NCBI RefSeq assembly: GCF_000282335.1
Contig: NZ_AKJM01000038.1
Coordinates: 32,899-96,898 of the forward strand
Origin: Pseudomonas sp. GM48
Lineage (GTDB): Bacteria; Pseudomonadota; Gammaproteobacteria; Pseudomonadales; Pseudomonadaceae
Reading direction: 5' to 3'
DNA: 64,000 nt
Below the pieces are notes generated by a model that saw only the letters and a list, made by a program, of their open reading frames with translations, made no database searches and was not told where the DNA came from. Of the stretch, positions 1 to 9,217 are shown one piece after another; position 1 is the first letter of the stretch; every line of letters starts with the position of its first letter. A program made the translations under genes and the position numbers.

Positions 1-253
1 CTTCAGCGGTCACCATCAGCACCGGCAGGTGCTTGAGCTTTTCATCGGCACGCACGTGGCGCAGCAGATCGATACCGGTCATGCCAGGCATGTTCCAGTC
101 CGTTACCAGAAAGTCGATGCTTCCGCTGTTGAGCACCGGAATGGCGGTAGTGCCATCGTCGGCCTCGACGGTGTTGGTGAACCCAAGGTCACGCAGCAGG
201 TTCTTGATGATCCGCCGCATCGTTGAGAAGTCATCAACGATGAGGATTTTCAT
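1..253 (-). CDS. cheY: Chemotaxis response regulator CheY (3' part beyond the window)
   Basis: Single-domain receiver that binds the FliM/FliN switch when phosphorylated by CheA and changes flagellar rotation. The visible 84 codons begin MKILIVDDFS, the classic CheY start, with the acidic pocket at D7/D8 and the phospho-acceptor D52 in the LVTDWNMPG motif. The 3' third, including the conserved Lys, lies outside the window. It follows fliA in the same direction after a 167-bp gap, as in other pseudomonads, where cheY-cheZ-cheA-cheB follow. The ATG at 253 is the only start giving the complete first beta strand. Identification by motif and context is very secure. Confidence 0.95.
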   Translation of the reverse strand, partial: MKILIVDDFSTMRRIIKNLLRDLGFTNTVEADDGTTAIPVLNSGSIDFLVTDWNMPGMTGIDLLRHVRADEKLKHLPVLMVTAE

Positions 254-288
254 GTTCTTGTCCAATTCGACCTCCAAGCAGTCTTAAA

Positions 289-309
289 CGCGCCCAGCAC
301 CTGGACGCG
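289..309 (-). terminator. Hairpin between fliA and cheY
   Basis: A 21-bp inverted repeat (arms CGCG-N-CCAG and CTGG-N-CGCG, 3-base loop) lies in the fliA-cheY gap. On the minus strand it is followed by GTTTAAG, a weak U tract. It could terminate or attenuate fliA transcription before cheY. No clear FliA or sigma-54 promoter was recognised for cheY in the rest of the gap. Confidence 0.4.
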
Positions 310-420
310 CCATTTCAATCAATCCGGCAAAGCACTCAATGACTGTCTGGAGCACAACAGATCGGGACCGGAGCAGTTCAACACCACACCAGCCTCTTTC
401 GCAGTGTCCCCACACTGCCT

Positions 421-1161
421 TCAGCGCGCTCGCCACTCCCCCAAACGCCCCCGCAAACGGGCCGCGCACTGGCTGTGTAACTGGCTGACCCGAGATTCGC
501 TGACCCCCAGGACCTCACCGATTTCCTTGAGGTTCAACTCTTCGTCGTAGTACAGCGCCAACACCAGTCGCTCGCGCTCCGGCAAATTGGCAATCGCATC
601 CGCCAGCGCAGCCTGGAAGCGTTCATCTTCCAGGTCGCGTGACGGCTCGAGATGAGCACTCGCGCCATCCTCGTGCAGCCCTTCGTGTTCGCCGTCCTGC
701 AACAGATCGTCAAAACTGAATAACCGGCTGCCCAGGGTGTCGTTCAAAATCCCGTAGTAATCGTCGAGACTCAATTGGAGTTCGGCCGCAACTTCGTGAT
801 CTTTAGCGTCACGGCCGGTTTTCGCTTCAATCGAGCGAATGGCGTCGCTGACCATGCGCGTATTGCGGTGAACCGAACGTGGTGCCCAGTCCCCCTTGCG
901 CACTTCATCGAGCATGGCGCCGCGGATTCGAATGCCCGCGTACGTCTCGAAACTGGCGCCTTTGCCGGCGTCATATTTGGTTGACACTTCAAGCAGGCCG
1001 ATCATCCCGGCCTGGATCAGGTCTTCGACCTGGACACTGGCCGGCAAGCGCGCCAGCAAGTGGTAGGCAATGCGTTTAACCAGCGGTGCGTAACGCTCGA
1101 TCAGCTCGTACTGCGCATCACGCGCCGATGTTTTGTAGAGGTTGTAACTGCTGGCCGTCAT
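421..1161 (-). CDS. fliA: RNA polymerase sigma factor FliA (sigma-28)
   Basis: Alternative sigma factor for late flagellar genes such as fliC, held inactive by the anti-sigma factor FlgM until hook completion. The 246-residue protein starting MTASSYNLYK has sigma-70 region 2 (about 15-90, VEDLIQAGMIGLLEVS), region 3 (about 95-165) and a C-terminal region 4 helix-turn-helix (about 185-240, LKEIGEVLGVSESRVSQLHS). The reading frame is open far upstream, but the ATG at 1161 overlaps the fleN stop as ATGA and matches the usual family length of about 247, so the upstream extension is discarded. It is translationally coupled to fleN. Confidence 0.97.
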   Translation of the reverse strand: MTASSYNLYKTSARDAQYELIERYAPLVKRIAYHLLARLPASVQVEDLIQAGMIGLLEVSTKYDAGKGASFETYAGIRIRGAMLDEVRKGDWAPRSVHRNTRMVSDAIRSIEAKTGRDAKDHEVAAELQLSLDDYYGILNDTLGSRLFSFDDLLQDGEHEGLHEDGASAHLEPSRDLEDERFQAALADAIANLPERERLVLALYYDEELNLKEIGEVLGVSESRVSQLHSQCAARLRGRLGEWRAR

Positions 1162-1988
1162 ATCACAGGTCCTGCTGTCTGTTGCACGAGGCGCTCGACG
1201 AAAAACTCCAGGTGCCCGCGCGGGTTGGCAGGCAGCGGCCAGGTATCGACTTTCTGTGCGATGGCCTTGAACGCCAGCGAGCACTTGGAACGCGGGAACG
1301 CCTCGTAGACAGCGCGCTGCTTCTGCACGGCCTTGCGTACGCTTTCGTCGTAGGGCACCGCGCCGACGTATTGCAGGGCGACGTCGAGGAAGCGATCCGT
1401 GACTTTGGTCAACTTGGCGAACAGGTTGCGCCCTTCCTGCGGGCTCTGGGCCATGTTGGCCAGGACGCGGAAGCGGTTCATGCCGTAGTCGCGATTGAGC
1501 AACTTGATCAAGGCGTAGGCATCGGTAATCGAGGTCGGTTCGTCGCACACCACCAGCAGCACTTCCTGGGCTGCGCGAACGAAACTGACTACCGAGTCAC
1601 CAATACCCGCAGCGGTGTCGATCACCAATACGTCGAGGTTATCGCCGATATCGCTGAAGGCCTGGATCAGGCCGGCGTGTTGCGCCGGGCTCAGATGCAC
1701 CATGCTCTGAGTGCCGGATGCGGCCGGAACGATACGGATGCCGCCTGGCCCCTGCAGCAGTACATCGCGCAGTTCGCAGCGGCCCTCGATCACGTCGGCC
1801 AGGGTACGTTTGGGTGTCAGGCCCAGCAGAACGTCGACGTTCGCCAACCCCAGGTCGGCGTCCAGCAACATGACGCGCCGGCCAAGCTCAGCCAAAGCCA
1901 GGGACAAGTTCACTGACACGTTAGTTTTCCCGACGCCACCTTTGCCGCCGGTCACCGCGATCACCTGTACGGGATGCATGCTGCCCAT
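1158..1988 (-). CDS. fleN: Flagellar number regulator FleN (FlhG family MinD-like ATPase)
   Basis: Antiactivator that binds the master regulator FleQ and limits the number of polar flagella; it acts opposite FlhF. The 276-residue protein has a deviant Walker A, GGKGGVGKT at residues 14-22, the MinD/ParA switch sequence LLDADLGLANVD near 42-53, and a following VIDTAAG motif. Start MGSMHPVQVIAVTGGKG agrees with the family. It lies between flhF (116 bp upstream, a gap filled by a 35-codon ORF) and fliA (4-bp overlap), the conserved flhF-fleN-fliA order. A purine-rich AAGGTAAAG precedes the ATG. Confidence 0.97.
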   Translation of the reverse strand: MGSMHPVQVIAVTGGKGGVGKTNVSVNLSLALAELGRRVMLLDADLGLANVDVLLGLTPKRTLADVIEGRCELRDVLLQGPGGIRIVPAASGTQSMVHLSPAQHAGLIQAFSDIGDNLDVLVIDTAAGIGDSVVSFVRAAQEVLLVVCDEPTSITDAYALIKLLNRDYGMNRFRVLANMAQSPQEGRNLFAKLTKVTDRFLDVALQYVGAVPYDESVRKAVQKQRAVYEAFPRSKCSLAFKAIAQKVDTWPLPANPRGHLEFFVERLVQQTAGPVI

Positions 1989-1989
1989 G

Positions 1990-2097
1990 TTATTTCTTTA
2001 CCTTGTCTTGCATAGACGGAGGCCACATTACTGGCTGCGCGTTCGCAAACGGAACAATGCATGGCAGACCATCGATGTAGGTACAAAAACTGTTCAT
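1990..2097 (-). CDS. Candidate 35-residue small protein or leader peptide before fleN
   Basis: This ORF occupies almost the entire flhF-fleN gap. Its ATG at 2097 is preceded by a good Shine-Dalgarno (GAGG, 5 bases upstream), only a few bases after the flhF stop at 2105. Its TAA ends one base before the fleN ATG, and its last codons overlap the fleN ribosome binding site. The product, starting MNSFCTYIDGLPCIVP, has two cysteines, several aromatics and prolines, and a basic KVKK tail; no family is recognised. The tight spacing suggests real translation, perhaps coupling fleN expression to flhF. Chance cannot be excluded for an ORF this short. Confidence 0.45.
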   Translation of the reverse strand: MNSFCTYIDGLPCIVPFANAQPVMWPPSMQDKVKK

Positions 2098-2104
2098 TAA
2101 TACC

Positions 2105-3430
2105 TCAGCCAACCTGCTTGGTCGGGCTGTGGTAGATGTCAGCGAACATGTCAGCCATGGCTTCTTCGCTGGGTTCTTCCTGCATTTGCACACTCACGGC
2201 GCGACTGACCAACTGGTGACGACGCGGCAGATGCAAATCATCCGGAATCCGCGGGCCATCGGTCAGGTAGGCCACCGGCAGCTCATGACTGATGGCCAGG
2301 CTCAACACCTCGCCCAGGCTTGCCGTTTCATCCAGTTTAGTCAGAATGCAGCCAGCGAGCCCACAACGCTTGTAACTGTGGTACGCGGCCGTTAGAACCT
2401 GTTTCTGGCTGGTGGTTGCCAGGACCAGATAATTTTTCGAGCGAATGCCACGACCGGCCAGGCTTTCGAGCTGCATGCGCAGTGCCGGATCGCTGGCCTG
2501 CAGGCCAGCGGTATCGATCAGCACCACACGCTTGCGCAGCAACGGCTCCAGCGCCTGCACCAGGGACTGGCCCGGATCGACGTGGGTCACCGACACATTG
2601 AGAATGCGCCCCAGGGTCTTGAGCTGCTCCTGGGCACCGATGCGAAAGCTGTCCATGCTCACCAGCGCAATGTTCTGCGCGCCGTACTTGAGCACATAAC
2701 GGGCAGCCAGCTTGGCCAGGGTGGTGGTCTTGCCCATGCCGGCCGGGCCGACCATGGCAATCACACCGCCCTCTTCCAGCGGCTCGACTTCCGGCGTAAC
2801 GATCATGCGCGCCAGGTGCGCCAGCAACATTCGCCAAGCCTGACGAGGCTCTTCGATTTCGGTAATCAGCGCCAGCAGATCGCGCGACAGCGGGCCAGAC
2901 AGGCCAATGCGTTGCAGGCGGCGCCAGAGATTGGCCTGGTCCGGACGACTGCCTTGCAGCTGATTCCAGGCCAGGGAGCCCAGCTGAACTTCCATGAGTT
3001 CGCGCAGGCTGTTGAGTTCGAAACGCATCGAGTCGAACGCTCGCGGGTCCACGCCTGTGGAGGCTGGTGCCGCCGGTGCAGGGCGACGAGGTTCGGCGTA
3101 CGTCGGCTCGATCAACGGTTCGGCGGCGGTCAGCGGCAGGCCGGCGAACAACTGACGGTTGGTGCTCTTGTCGCTCTCGCCATCGCTACGCAGGCTCAAT
3201 TCGGCCTGGGCGGTGACGATCCGCGACTGAGTCTTGCGCAGCTCGTCTTCGAGCTCCATGTTCGGAACCCGAGGCGCCAGCGCCGACAACTTGTAATCCA
3301 GCGCAGCCGTCAGCTCGACACCACCGGCGATCCGGCGGTTGCCAATGATGGCGGCATCGGCGCCCAGCTCATCACGAACCAGCTTCATGGCCTGACGCAT
3401 ATCGGCGGCGAAAAAACGCTTAACTTGCAT
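2105..3430 (-). CDS. flhF: Flagellar placement GTPase FlhF (SRP-type)
   Basis: SRP-family GTPase that marks the cell pole and recruits early flagellar components there. The 441-residue protein has a basic N-terminal B domain (about 1-130, proline/alanine-rich near 110-125), a regulatory N domain (about 135-215) and a C-terminal G domain. Visible GTPase motifs are G1 GPAGMGKTTT (228-237), DSFRIGAQEQL, the DTAG G3 motif and TKLDE (G4). It follows flhA after 11 bp and precedes fleN, so flhA-flhF-fleN-fliA is probably one unit. Start MQVKRFFAADMRQAMK is characteristic. No abnormality seen. Confidence 0.97.
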   Translation of the reverse strand: MQVKRFFAADMRQAMKLVRDELGADAAIIGNRRIAGGVELTAALDYKLSALAPRVPNMELEDELRKTQSRIVTAQAELSLRSDGESDKSTNRQLFAGLPLTAAEPLIEPTYAEPRRPAPAAPASTGVDPRAFDSMRFELNSLRELMEVQLGSLAWNQLQGSRPDQANLWRRLQRIGLSGPLSRDLLALITEIEEPRQAWRMLLAHLARMIVTPEVEPLEEGGVIAMVGPAGMGKTTTLAKLAARYVLKYGAQNIALVSMDSFRIGAQEQLKTLGRILNVSVTHVDPGQSLVQALEPLLRKRVVLIDTAGLQASDPALRMQLESLAGRGIRSKNYLVLATTSQKQVLTAAYHSYKRCGLAGCILTKLDETASLGEVLSLAISHELPVAYLTDGPRIPDDLHLPRRHQLVSRAVSVQMQEEPSEEAMADMFADIYHSPTKQVG

Positions 3431-3441
3431 AAACCACTACC

Positions 3442-5571
3442 TCAGCCGTTGGGCCCTACTGTCGCAACGATGGTCACTTGCTTGTTGTCAGGAATTTCCT
3501 GGTAAGCCAACACGTGCAAACCCGGGACTGCGAGCCGGCCAAATCGCGAGAGCATCGCGCGAACCGGACCGGCCACCAGCAGAATCACCGGCTGACCCTG
3601 CATCTCCTGGCGCTGCGCCGCGTCGATCAACGAGCGTTGCAACTTCTCAGCCATGCTTGGCTCCAGCAGAACGCCCTCTTCCGAGCCTTGTCCTGCCTTT
3701 TGCAGACTATTGAGCAATATCTGTTCCAACCTTGGCTCCAGCGTGATTACTGGCAGCTCCGACTCAGTGCCTACAATGCTTTGCACGATTGCACGGGATA
3801 CGCCAACACGCACGGCAGCCACCAACGCGGCGGTATCTTGACTCTTGGCAGCATTGTTGGCGATGGCCTCGGCAATGCTGCGGATATCGCGCACGGGGAC
3901 TTGTTCGGCCAACAGCGCTTGCAGCACCTTGAGCAACTGCGACAGCGAAACCACGCCCGGCACCAGCTCCTCGGCCAGTTTCGGCGAGCTTTTGGCCAGC
4001 AATTGCATGAGTTGCTGCACTTCTTCGTGACCGATCAGTTCACTGGAATGCTTGTAAAGTATCTGGTTCAAATGCGTGGCCACTACTGTACTGGCATCGA
4101 CCACCGTATAACCGAGCGATTGCGCCTGCGCGCGCTGGCTGATTTCGATCCAGACCGCCTCCAGACCGAAAGCCGGATCTTTGGCGGTAATACCGTTGAG
4201 CGAACCGTAGACCTGTCCCGGGTTGATCGCCAGTTCGCGATCCGGGTAAATCTCCGCCTCGGCCAGTATCACCCCCATGAGGGTCAGGCGATAGGCACTC
4301 GGTGCCAGGTCGAGGTTGTCGCGGATATGCACCGTCGGCATCAGGAAGCCCAGGTCCTGGGAGAGCTTCTTGCGCACCCCCTTGATCCGCGCCAGCAACT
4401 GGCCGCCCTGGTTGCGGTCCACCAACGGAATCAAGCGATAACCCACCTCCAGGCCGATCATGTCGATTGGCGTCACGTCATCCCAGCCGAGCTCCTTGGT
4501 TTCCTGGGCGCGGGCCGGCGACGGCAGCAGTTCCTGCTGGCGCTTGACCTCTTGCAGGGCCTGTACCTTGGCGACGTTGTGCTTTTTCCAGAACAGATAG
4601 GCGCCACCGGCCGCCAGGGCCGCCATGCTCAGGAACGAGAAGTGTGGCATGCCGGGCACCAGGCCCATGACCGCCATCAAGCCTGCCGCCACAGCCAGTG
4701 CCTTGGGGGAGGCGAACATCTGGCGATTGATTTGCTTGCCCATGTCTTCCGAACCGGAAGCACGAGTCACCATGATCGCTGCGGCTGTCGATAACAACAG
4801 TGATGGCAATTGCGCCACCAAACCGTCACCGATGGTCAACAGCGCATACACCTTGCCGGCGTCGGCGAAGTTCATGTTGTGCTGGAAGATACCGACCGCC
4901 ATGCCGCCAATCAGGTTGATGAACAGGATCAACAGGCCGGCGATGGCGTCACCCCGGACGAATTTGCTCGCACCGTCCATGGAACCGTAGAACTCGGCTT
5001 CCTGCGCAACTTCCGAACGGCGGGCCTTGGCCTGGGCCTGATCGATCAGGCCGGCGTTGAGGTCGGCGTCGATCGCCATTTGCTTGCCGGGCATCGCATC
5101 GAGGGTGAAACGCGCGCTCACCTCGGAAATCCGCCCCGCACCCTTGGTCACCACGACGAAGTTGATGATCATCAAGATCGCGAAGACCACGATACCGACC
5201 ACGTAGTTACCGCCGATCACCACCTCGCCGAACGCCTGGATCACTTTACCGGCAGCGGCGTGACCATCCTGGCCGTGAAGCATGACCACCCGAGTGGAGG
5301 CCACGTTCAATGCCAGGCGCAACAGCGTCGCCACCAGCAAAATGGTCGGGAACACCGCAAAATCCAGCGGCCGCAAAGCGTAGACACAGACCAGCAGCAC
5401 GACGATGGACAGCGCGATGTTGAAGGTGAAGAACACGTCCAGCAGGAACGGCGGCACCGGCAACATCATCATCGCCAGCATGACCAGCAGCAACAGCGGC
5501 ACGCCCAGATTGCCCCGACTGAGGTCGGCAATATTGCTGCGGGCACTGTTGATTAACTGAGAGCGATCCAC
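3442..5571 (-). CDS. flhA: Flagellar export gate protein FlhA
   Basis: Major inner-membrane component of the flagellar type III export gate; it couples proton flow to export and docks chaperone-substrate complexes. The 709-residue length is typical. The N-terminal half (about 20-330) contains roughly eight hydrophobic segments and the conserved cytoplasmic FHIPEP loop (GAGRISEVSARFTLDAMPGK). The C-terminal half (about 350-709) is the soluble docking domain, with the linker region near LGWDDVTPIDMIGLEVG. A -24/-12 promoter match lies 63 bp upstream, giving a likely separate FleQ/sigma-54 transcript continuing into flhF-fleN-fliA. Confidence 0.98.
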   Translation of the reverse strand: MDRSQLINSARSNIADLSRGNLGVPLLLLVMLAMMMLPVPPFLLDVFFTFNIALSIVVLLVCVYALRPLDFAVFPTILLVATLLRLALNVASTRVVMLHGQDGHAAAGKVIQAFGEVVIGGNYVVGIVVFAILMIINFVVVTKGAGRISEVSARFTLDAMPGKQMAIDADLNAGLIDQAQAKARRSEVAQEAEFYGSMDGASKFVRGDAIAGLLILFINLIGGMAVGIFQHNMNFADAGKVYALLTIGDGLVAQLPSLLLSTAAAIMVTRASGSEDMGKQINRQMFASPKALAVAAGLMAVMGLVPGMPHFSFLSMAALAAGGAYLFWKKHNVAKVQALQEVKRQQELLPSPARAQETKELGWDDVTPIDMIGLEVGYRLIPLVDRNQGGQLLARIKGVRKKLSQDLGFLMPTVHIRDNLDLAPSAYRLTLMGVILAEAEIYPDRELAINPGQVYGSLNGITAKDPAFGLEAVWIEISQRAQAQSLGYTVVDASTVVATHLNQILYKHSSELIGHEEVQQLMQLLAKSSPKLAEELVPGVVSLSQLLKVLQALLAEQVPVRDIRSIAEAIANNAAKSQDTAALVAAVRVGVSRAIVQSIVGTESELPVITLEPRLEQILLNSLQKAGQGSEEGVLLEPSMAEKLQRSLIDAAQRQEMQGQPVILLVAGPVRAMLSRFGRLAVPGLHVLAYQEIPDNKQVTIVATVGPNG

Positions 5572-5633
5572 CGGTTTTCCCCGTTCCTTTAAAGCAAACT
5601 TTTGACGCCTGAAGCAGGCGCAGAGCGGCTACT

Positions 5634-5649
5634 GCAAGAAGCTTTCCAA
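5634..5649 (-). promoter_or_regulatory. Sigma-54 promoter upstream of flhA
   Basis: On the minus strand the sequence reads TTGG-N8-TTGC, matching the RpoN consensus (GG and GC ten bases apart). The predicted start would be near 5623, about 50 bases before the flhA ATG. FleQ/RpoN control of flhA is established in P. aeruginosa; here it is inferred from the motif. Confidence 0.65.
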
Positions 5650-5706
5650 CTTTTGCGGGGTTTGAAATAGAGGGGCTTATCAACGAAATGAGCGCGCGAA
5701 CCATCC

Positions 5707-5813
5707 GTAGCAGCTGCCGAGCCCGCGAGGCTGCGTTCGGCTGCGCAGCAGTCGTCAGTTCCCGGCGAGGACTGCGTCCTCGAACGCAGCCTCGCGGGCT
5801 CGGCAGCTGCTAC
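5707..5813. repeat. REP-type palindrome (REPIN) between flhB and flhA
   Basis: Two perfectly complementary 33-base arms (5707-5739 and 5781-5813), beginning GTAGCAGCTGCCGAGCC, flank a 41-base spacer. It starts four bases downstream of the flhB stop, so the flhB mRNA would end in a very stable stem. This arm sequence differs from the other repeats in the window and represents a different REP family of Pseudomonas. Confidence 0.85.
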
Positions 5814-5817
5814 AAAC

Positions 5818-6957
5818 TCAGGAATCGCGGCGTAGATCCGGCGGAATCGGCAGGTCATCCTTGAGCGGATCCGGTCGTTTACCCTTGCCCGCCCGGTACT
5901 GTCGAATCTGATAAACGTAAGCCAGTACCTGCGCGACTGCCAGATAGAGTCCGCCGGGAATTTCCTGCTCAAGTTCGGTGGAGTAGTAGATCGAGCGCGC
6001 CAGCGCCGGCGACTCCAGCAGCAATATCTCGTTGGCCACTGCGATCTCACGGATCTTCAAGGCCAGGAAGTCACTACCCTTGGCCAGCAACACCGGCGCA
6101 TTACCCTTCTCCGGGTCGTACTTGAGGGCCACGGCGTAGTGGGTCGGGTTGGTGATGACCACGTCGGCCTCGGGAATCGCGGCCATCATTCGCCGCTGGG
6201 ACATCTCGCGCTGCAGCTGTCGAATCCGCTGCTTGACCTCCGGCCGCCCGTCTTGATCCTTATGCTCGTCACGCACTTCCTGCTTGGTCATCAGCAGTTT
6301 CTTGTGGCTTTCCCAGAGCTGCACCGGCACGTCCACCACAGCGATGAGGATCAGCCCGCACGCCATCCACAAGGTGCTCCAGCCCACCACTTGCAGGCTG
6401 TGAATGATCGCCATGTCCAGGGGCTCATGGGCGATGCGCAGCAGGTCATCGATGTCCGACGACAATACCGCCAGTGCCACGAACAGAATGATGATGAACT
6501 TGGCCAGGGCCTTGAGCAGTTCGACCAGCGATTTGGTGGAGAACATACGCTTGAGGCCGGGGCCGGGATTCAAGCGGCTGAACTTGGGCGCCATGGAGCT
6601 CGCCGCGAACAGCCAGCCGCCCAGGGAAATCGGACCGATGATGGCGGCCAGCACCAACGTGATCATCACTGGCTGGATCGACCACAGGGCAATTTGCCCC
6701 GAACGCATCAGGTAGGTGGCCATGGAGCGCTGATCCAGAATCACTTCCCGCGGCAGCGAAAAGTTGATGCGCATCAGCTCCATCATGTCCTGCGCCATGG
6801 CGCCGCCAAAAATCAGCAACGCCGAGGCACCGACCAGCATGATCGCCAGGGTGTTGAGCTCCTTGGACCGCGCTATCTCACCCTTTTCACGGGAGTCCTG
6901 CTTGCGCTTCTCCGTGGGGTCTTCTGTTTTGTCCTGACCGCTTTCGCTCTCAGCCAT
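5818..6957 (-). CDS. flhB: Flagellar export switch protein FlhB
   Basis: Inner-membrane export component that switches specificity from hook/rod to filament substrates after self-cleavage. The 379-residue protein has a charged N terminus (to about residue 33), four membrane segments between about 35 and 210, and a cytoplasmic domain carrying the autocleavage site N270-P271-T272-H273 in VVITNPTHYAVAL. The C terminus is slightly long and basic. It starts three bases after the fliR stop and closes the fliLMNOPQR-flhB run; a large REP palindrome follows directly. Partner FliK, whose hook-length signal triggers switching, is encoded upstream in the same locus. Confidence 0.98.
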   Translation of the reverse strand: MAESESGQDKTEDPTEKRKQDSREKGEIARSKELNTLAIMLVGASALLIFGGAMAQDMMELMRINFSLPREVILDQRSMATYLMRSGQIALWSIQPVMITLVLAAIIGPISLGGWLFAASSMAPKFSRLNPGPGLKRMFSTKSLVELLKALAKFIIILFVALAVLSSDIDDLLRIAHEPLDMAIIHSLQVVGWSTLWMACGLILIAVVDVPVQLWESHKKLLMTKQEVRDEHKDQDGRPEVKQRIRQLQREMSQRRMMAAIPEADVVITNPTHYAVALKYDPEKGNAPVLLAKGSDFLALKIREIAVANEILLLESPALARSIYYSTELEQEIPGGLYLAVAQVLAYVYQIRQYRAGKGKRPDPLKDDLPIPPDLRRDS

Positions 6958-6960
6958 GAC

Positions 6961-7743
6961 TCAGCTCGCCCGTGCCATTTCGCGCAAAAACTGCAAGGCC
7001 TCGGAGGCCAGCGGTTGATACTGATTGAGAATGTCCGCCAGCCCGACCCAGACGATGAACAGGCCAAGCACCAGGATCAGCGGGAAGCCGACAGAGAAAA
7101 TATTGAGTTGCGGCGCCGCCCGGGTCATGACGCCAAACGCGATGTTGACCACCAGCAACGCGGTGATTGCCGGCAGCACCAGCAGTAACGCCGAGCCAAG
7201 TACCCAACCGAGCTTGCCAGCCAGTTCCCAGTAGTGATTAACCATCAAGCCGCCACCCACCGGCAATGTGGTGAAACTCTCGGTAAGGATCTCGAACACC
7301 ACCAGATGACCGTTCATGGACAGGAACAGCAGCGTCACCAGCATGGTGAAAAACTGCCCGATCACCGCCGTCGATACGCCGTTGGCCGGGTCGATCATGG
7401 AGGCGAAGCCCATGCCCATCTGGATGGCAACGATTTGCCCGGCTACCACAAAGGCCTGGAAGAACAGCTGCAAGGCGAAGCCCATCACCGCGCCGATGAG
7501 GATTTGCTCGGCAATCAGCAACAGCCCACTCAAATCCAGCGCATTCACCGGGGGCATCGGCGGCAGGCCCGGTGCGATGACCACGGTAATGGCCAAGGCG
7601 AAATACAGGCGGATGCGCCGGGGCAACAGGGTCGTGCCAAACACCGGCATGACCATCAGCAAGGAGCCGACGCGAAACAGCGGCAACATGAACGTCGCCA
7701 CCCAGGTGCTGATCTGCGTATCGGTCAGCGCAAGCAGTGACAT
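6961..7743 (-). CDS. fliR: Flagellar export apparatus protein FliR
   Basis: Membrane component of the FliPQR export core that forms the protein-conducting channel with FliP and FliQ. 260 residues, normal for the family, with about six strongly hydrophobic segments and the conserved start region ALTDTQISTWVATFMLPLFR. It lies three bases downstream of fliQ and three bases upstream of flhB, in standard order. Start ATG at 7743; no anomalies. Confidence 0.97.
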   Translation of the reverse strand: MSLLALTDTQISTWVATFMLPLFRVGSLLMVMPVFGTTLLPRRIRLYFALAITVVIAPGLPPMPPVNALDLSGLLLIAEQILIGAVMGFALQLFFQAFVVAGQIVAIQMGMGFASMIDPANGVSTAVIGQFFTMLVTLLFLSMNGHLVVFEILTESFTTLPVGGGLMVNHYWELAGKLGWVLGSALLLVLPAITALLVVNIAFGVMTRAAPQLNIFSVGFPLILVLGLFIVWVGLADILNQYQPLASEALQFLREMARAS

Positions 7744-7746
7744 GGT

Positions 7747-8016
7747 TTAGCCGATGACCTGAGGAATACTGCCGTACAGCTGCAGGATGTAATCCATGAA
7801 GGTCTGCACCATCCATGGACCGCCGACGATCAGCGTCACCAGCATCACCAGCAGGCGTGGCAGGAAGCTCAGGGTCTGTTCGTTGATCTGGGTGGCAGCC
7901 TGGAACATCGCCACCAGCAGGCCCACCAGCAAACTCGGAATCACCAGGATCGCCACCATCATGGTGGTCAGCCACAGCGCTTCGCGAAAGATGTCGACCG
8001 CGACTTCTGGCGTCAT
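7747..8016 (-). CDS. fliQ: Flagellar export apparatus protein FliQ
   Basis: Small two-helix membrane subunit of the FliPQR export gate. 89 residues, starting [17 protein letters not shown], with hydrophobic hairpin segments at about 14-38 and 50-76 and the conserved [12 protein letters not shown] between them. Its ATG overlaps the fliP stop as ATGA, which implies translational coupling and matched stoichiometry. Confidence 0.97.
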   Translation of the reverse strand: MTPEVAVDIFREALWLTTMMVAILVIPSLLVGLLVAMFQAATQINEQTLSFLPRLLVMLVTLIVGGPWMVQTFMDYILQLYGSIPQVIG

Positions 8017-8771
8017 GGCGAGACACCGCCGAAGCTGCTGGCCAGCGTGCCGATGATCAGCGCCCAGCCATCCACCAGCACGAACAACATGATCTTGAAC
8101 GGCAGGGAAATGATCAGCGGCGAGAGCATCATCATACCCATCGCCATCAGTACACTGGCCACGACCAAGTCGATGATCAGGAACGGAATGAAGATCATGA
8201 AGCCGATCTGGAACGCCGTTTTCAGCTCGGAGGTCACAAAGGCCGGCACCAGGATGGTCAGTGGTGCCTGATCCGGCGTCGCGATGTCAGTACGCTTGGA
8301 CAGGCGCATGAACAGCTCCAGATCGCTGGTGCGGGTCTGGGCCAGCATGAAGTTCTTGATCGGCACCTGCGCCTTGGCGACCGCATCCTGGGCCGTCAGC
8401 TTTTCCGCCAGATACGGCTGCAGGGCATCCTGGTTCACCCGGTCGAACACCGGCGCCATGATGAACAGGGTCAGGAATAGCGCCATGCCGGTGAGGATCT
8501 GGTTCGATGGCGTCTGTTGCAGGCCCAGTGCCTGGCGCAGGATCGAGAAGACAATGATGATCCGGGTGAAACTGGTCATCAGCATGACAAACGCCGGGAT
8601 AAAACTCAGCGCGGTCATGATCAGCAGGATTTGCAGGCTGACCGAATATTCCTGCGCACCCTGCGCATTGGTGCCTAGGGTGATCGCCGGGATCGACAGC
8701 GGATCGGCGCCGAATGCCAGCGGCGCAGCCAGCATCAGGGTCAGCGTCAAGACGATGCGTAGCGCACCCAT
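8013..8771 (-). CDS. fliP: Flagellar export apparatus protein FliP
   Basis: Core subunit of the export gate, assembled as a pentamer with FliR and FliQ. 252 residues with a cleavable N-terminal signal peptide (about 1-21, ending in ALAFGA), then hydrophobic segments and the family signature [20 protein letters not shown]. Start ATG at 8771 overlaps the fliO stop by one base (TAATG), and its end overlaps fliQ by four bases. Confidence 0.98.
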   Translation of the reverse strand: MGALRIVLTLTLMLAAPLAFGADPLSIPAITLGTNAQGAQEYSVSLQILLIMTALSFIPAFVMLMTSFTRIIIVFSILRQALGLQQTPSNQILTGMALFLTLFIMAPVFDRVNQDALQPYLAEKLTAQDAVAKAQVPIKNFMLAQTRTSDLELFMRLSKRTDIATPDQAPLTILVPAFVTSELKTAFQIGFMIFIPFLIIDLVVASVLMAMGMMMLSPLIISLPFKIMLFVLVDGWALIIGTLASSFGGVSP

Positions 8772-9217
8772 TACTTCTTATCCTTCTGATCTTTACCCAG
8801 CATTTCCAGCAGGCGCTGTGCAAACTCCGGTGTCGGTTTCTCGGTACTCGGCACTTGCACCGGCTCCTTGAGGACGTGCAGCGCAGTAATGCTGCCAGGA
8901 CTCAGGCCCAACAGGATCTGCTCGTTGCCAACCTGCACCAGCATCAGACGGTCGCGAGGCCCCAGCGCGCGGGAGCCGACAATCTCGATCACCTGCCCTT
9001 TGCCAGCCGGACCGGCCTGCTGGACCCGACGCAGCAGCCAGGCGAGAAGGAAGATCAGCCCCAGTACCAGCAGCAAGCCGAACACCAGTTGCGTCAGTTG
9101 GCCAGCCACGCCACTGCTCACCGCAGGCACAGCGGCCGTGGCAACCGGTTCGGCCGCCAGCACACTGATCGGCATGGCCAGCGCTGCCCCCAGCAAAGCC
9201 CCCAGAACCTTTTTCAC
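8771..9217 (-). CDS. fliO: Flagellar biosynthesis protein FliO
   Basis: Assists FliP assembly and stability in the inner membrane. 148 residues with an N-terminal hydrophobic stretch (about 3-22), a transmembrane helix near 46-66 ([19 protein letters not shown]) and a cytoplasmic domain with the FliO-typical [19 protein letters not shown]. Start is GTG at 9217, directly abutting the fliN stop. Sequence conservation in this family is low, but position between fliN and fliP and the motif make the call firm. Confidence 0.95.
   Translation of the reverse strand: MKKVLGALLGAALAMPISVLAAEPVATAAVPAVSSGVAGQLTQLVFGLLLVLGLIFLLAWLLRRVQQAGPAGKGQVIEIVGSRALGPRDRLMLVQVGNEQILLGLSPGSITALHVLKEPVQVPSTEKPTPEFAQRLLEMLGKDQKDKK

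Noticed and set aside
421..1548. 375-residue extended form of FliA
   Set aside because: The extra 129 residues are the antisense-free out-of-frame overlap of fleN; the ATGA-coupled start at 1161 gives the family length.
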